DNA from: a bacterium BMS3Abin03
GTDB taxonomy: Bacteria > Bacteroidota > Ignavibacteria > Ignavibacteriales > Ignavibacteriaceae
Reading direction: 5' to 3'
Assembly (NCBI GenBank): GCA_002898075.1
Contig: BDSV01000117.1
Span: 1 to 32,793 of the forward strand
Length of the DNA: 32,793 nucleotides
Part shown: piece by piece, positions 32,316-32,793 of the stretch
Layout of the letters: every line of letters begins with the position of its first letter
Position numbering within the stretch: position 1 is the stretch's first letter
Program-made: the position numbers and the translations under genes
The notes under the pieces: generated by a model
The model's input: the letters and a program-made list of their open reading frames with translations, nothing else
The model's database searches: none
Told to the model about the DNA's origin: nothing

Positions 32316-32793
32316 GTGAGATACCTAAAATTTTTACTGCTTGTAACATTTATTTTTTCAATCAATTCTTTCGCACAGGAATCTACTACTTTCAAATATG
32401 TTTCTCCCAAACCGGATTCAAAACTTTTATCGAGAGAGACAAATATAATATTCAGCTTGCCTGAATTTATTAATGAAAGCAGTTTAACAAAGCAAAACTT
32501 AATAAAGGTAACCGGGTCAATCAGCGGAAAACATTCGGGGGATCTCATCCTTTCGGATGATGAGAGGACAATTGTTTTTAATCCTGCGAACCCTTTTGCA
32601 GCAGGAGAAACCGTAACAGTTATATTGAATCCCGGTATTCAAACGATTACAGGTACTGCTGTTGAACCGTTAACATTCAGTTTCTCAATTACTCCTCTCG
32701 AAGAACCGATAAGATTAGACCCGGTTGAGAGACTTGGGCTTGGTTATACGATGGAAGATTTATATTCGTCACAACTTCCCCCTGAAACACCAG
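32316..32793 (+). CDS. Secreted Ig-like (SbsA-type) domain protein, N-terminal part
   Basis: The frame runs off the right edge; 159 codons are visible. The GTG at 32316 is the start: the codon before it is a stop and AGAGG lies about 7 nt upstream. A signal peptide fills residues 1-20 (basic R-Y-L-K, hydrophobic core, N-S-F-A|Q), typical of Bacteroidota signal peptidase I substrates. The following residues to about 115 form a bacterial Ig-like domain: P-K-P-D-S ... V-T-G-S-I-S-G-K-H-S-G, L-S-D-D-E-R-T-I-V-F-N-P and F-A-A-G-E-T-V-T-V. Proteins that begin this way are often large cell-surface or type IX secreted proteins, some with arylsulfotransferase-like domains; the missing part would decide. 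Confidence 0.8.
   Translation, partial: MRYLKFLLLVTFIFSINSFAQESTTFKYVSPKPDSKLLSRETNIIFSLPEFINESSLTKQNLIKVTGSISGKHSGDLILSDDERTIVFNPANPFAAGETVTVILNPGIQTITGTAVEPLTFSFSITPLEEPIRLDPVERLGLGYTMEDLYSSQLPPETP

Overview
The window is AT-rich chromosomal DNA that most likely comes from a free-living member of the Ignavibacteria or wider Bacteroidota/Chlorobiota group. This is inferred from three things: protein character, a signal peptide ending FA|Q on a secreted Ig-like protein at the right edge, and several starts that lack a Shine-Dalgarno while others carry a strong GGAG. No rRNA, tRNA, CRISPR array, phage gene or transposase was seen. At least three families of short palindromic repeats are scattered between the genes.

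Left half (1-9969): a probable operon holds the 3' end of ftsH, a P3A-type H+-ATPase, a universal stress protein and an APC amino-acid permease. A small terminator and a 146-bp, strongly folded intergenic element follow. Next come an hdeD-like gene, an 80-residue two-helix membrane protein and a second hdeD-like gene, then a second P3A H+-ATPase. A second APC permease (10296-11609) faces back toward them. Proton pumps, HdeD proteins, amino-acid permeases, FtsH and Usp together look like a membrane, proton and protein-quality stress island.

Middle (11777-24034): a multi-helix sensor histidine kinase and a sigma54-type (NtrC-like) response regulator form a two-component pair. They are followed by a small SPW-repeat membrane protein that has a candidate sigma54 promoter, a TetR regulator and an orphan FmdE-like zinc protein. 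Then comes a lipid/membrane cluster of cyclopropane fatty acid synthase, patatin phospholipase and a site-2 protease with CBS domains. A CDF metal exporter and a DUF4143-type ATPase complete the region. Repeat elements are densest here.

Right part (24276-32793): a minus-strand arsenic operon reads arsR-arsM-arsC-(thioredoxin-fold fragment)-acr3. Its sigma70-like promoter overlaps a 9+9 bp inverted repeat, which is the likely ArsR operator. Housekeeping genes follow: a PAP2 phosphatase, NAD(P)H-hydrate epimerase, a DUF2905 protein, a cystathionine gamma-synthase/lyase family enzyme and ribose-5-phosphate isomerase A. A 37-residue membrane protein gene faces rpiA across a shared bidirectional terminator. 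The window ends inside a secreted Ig-like-domain protein that starts with GTG.
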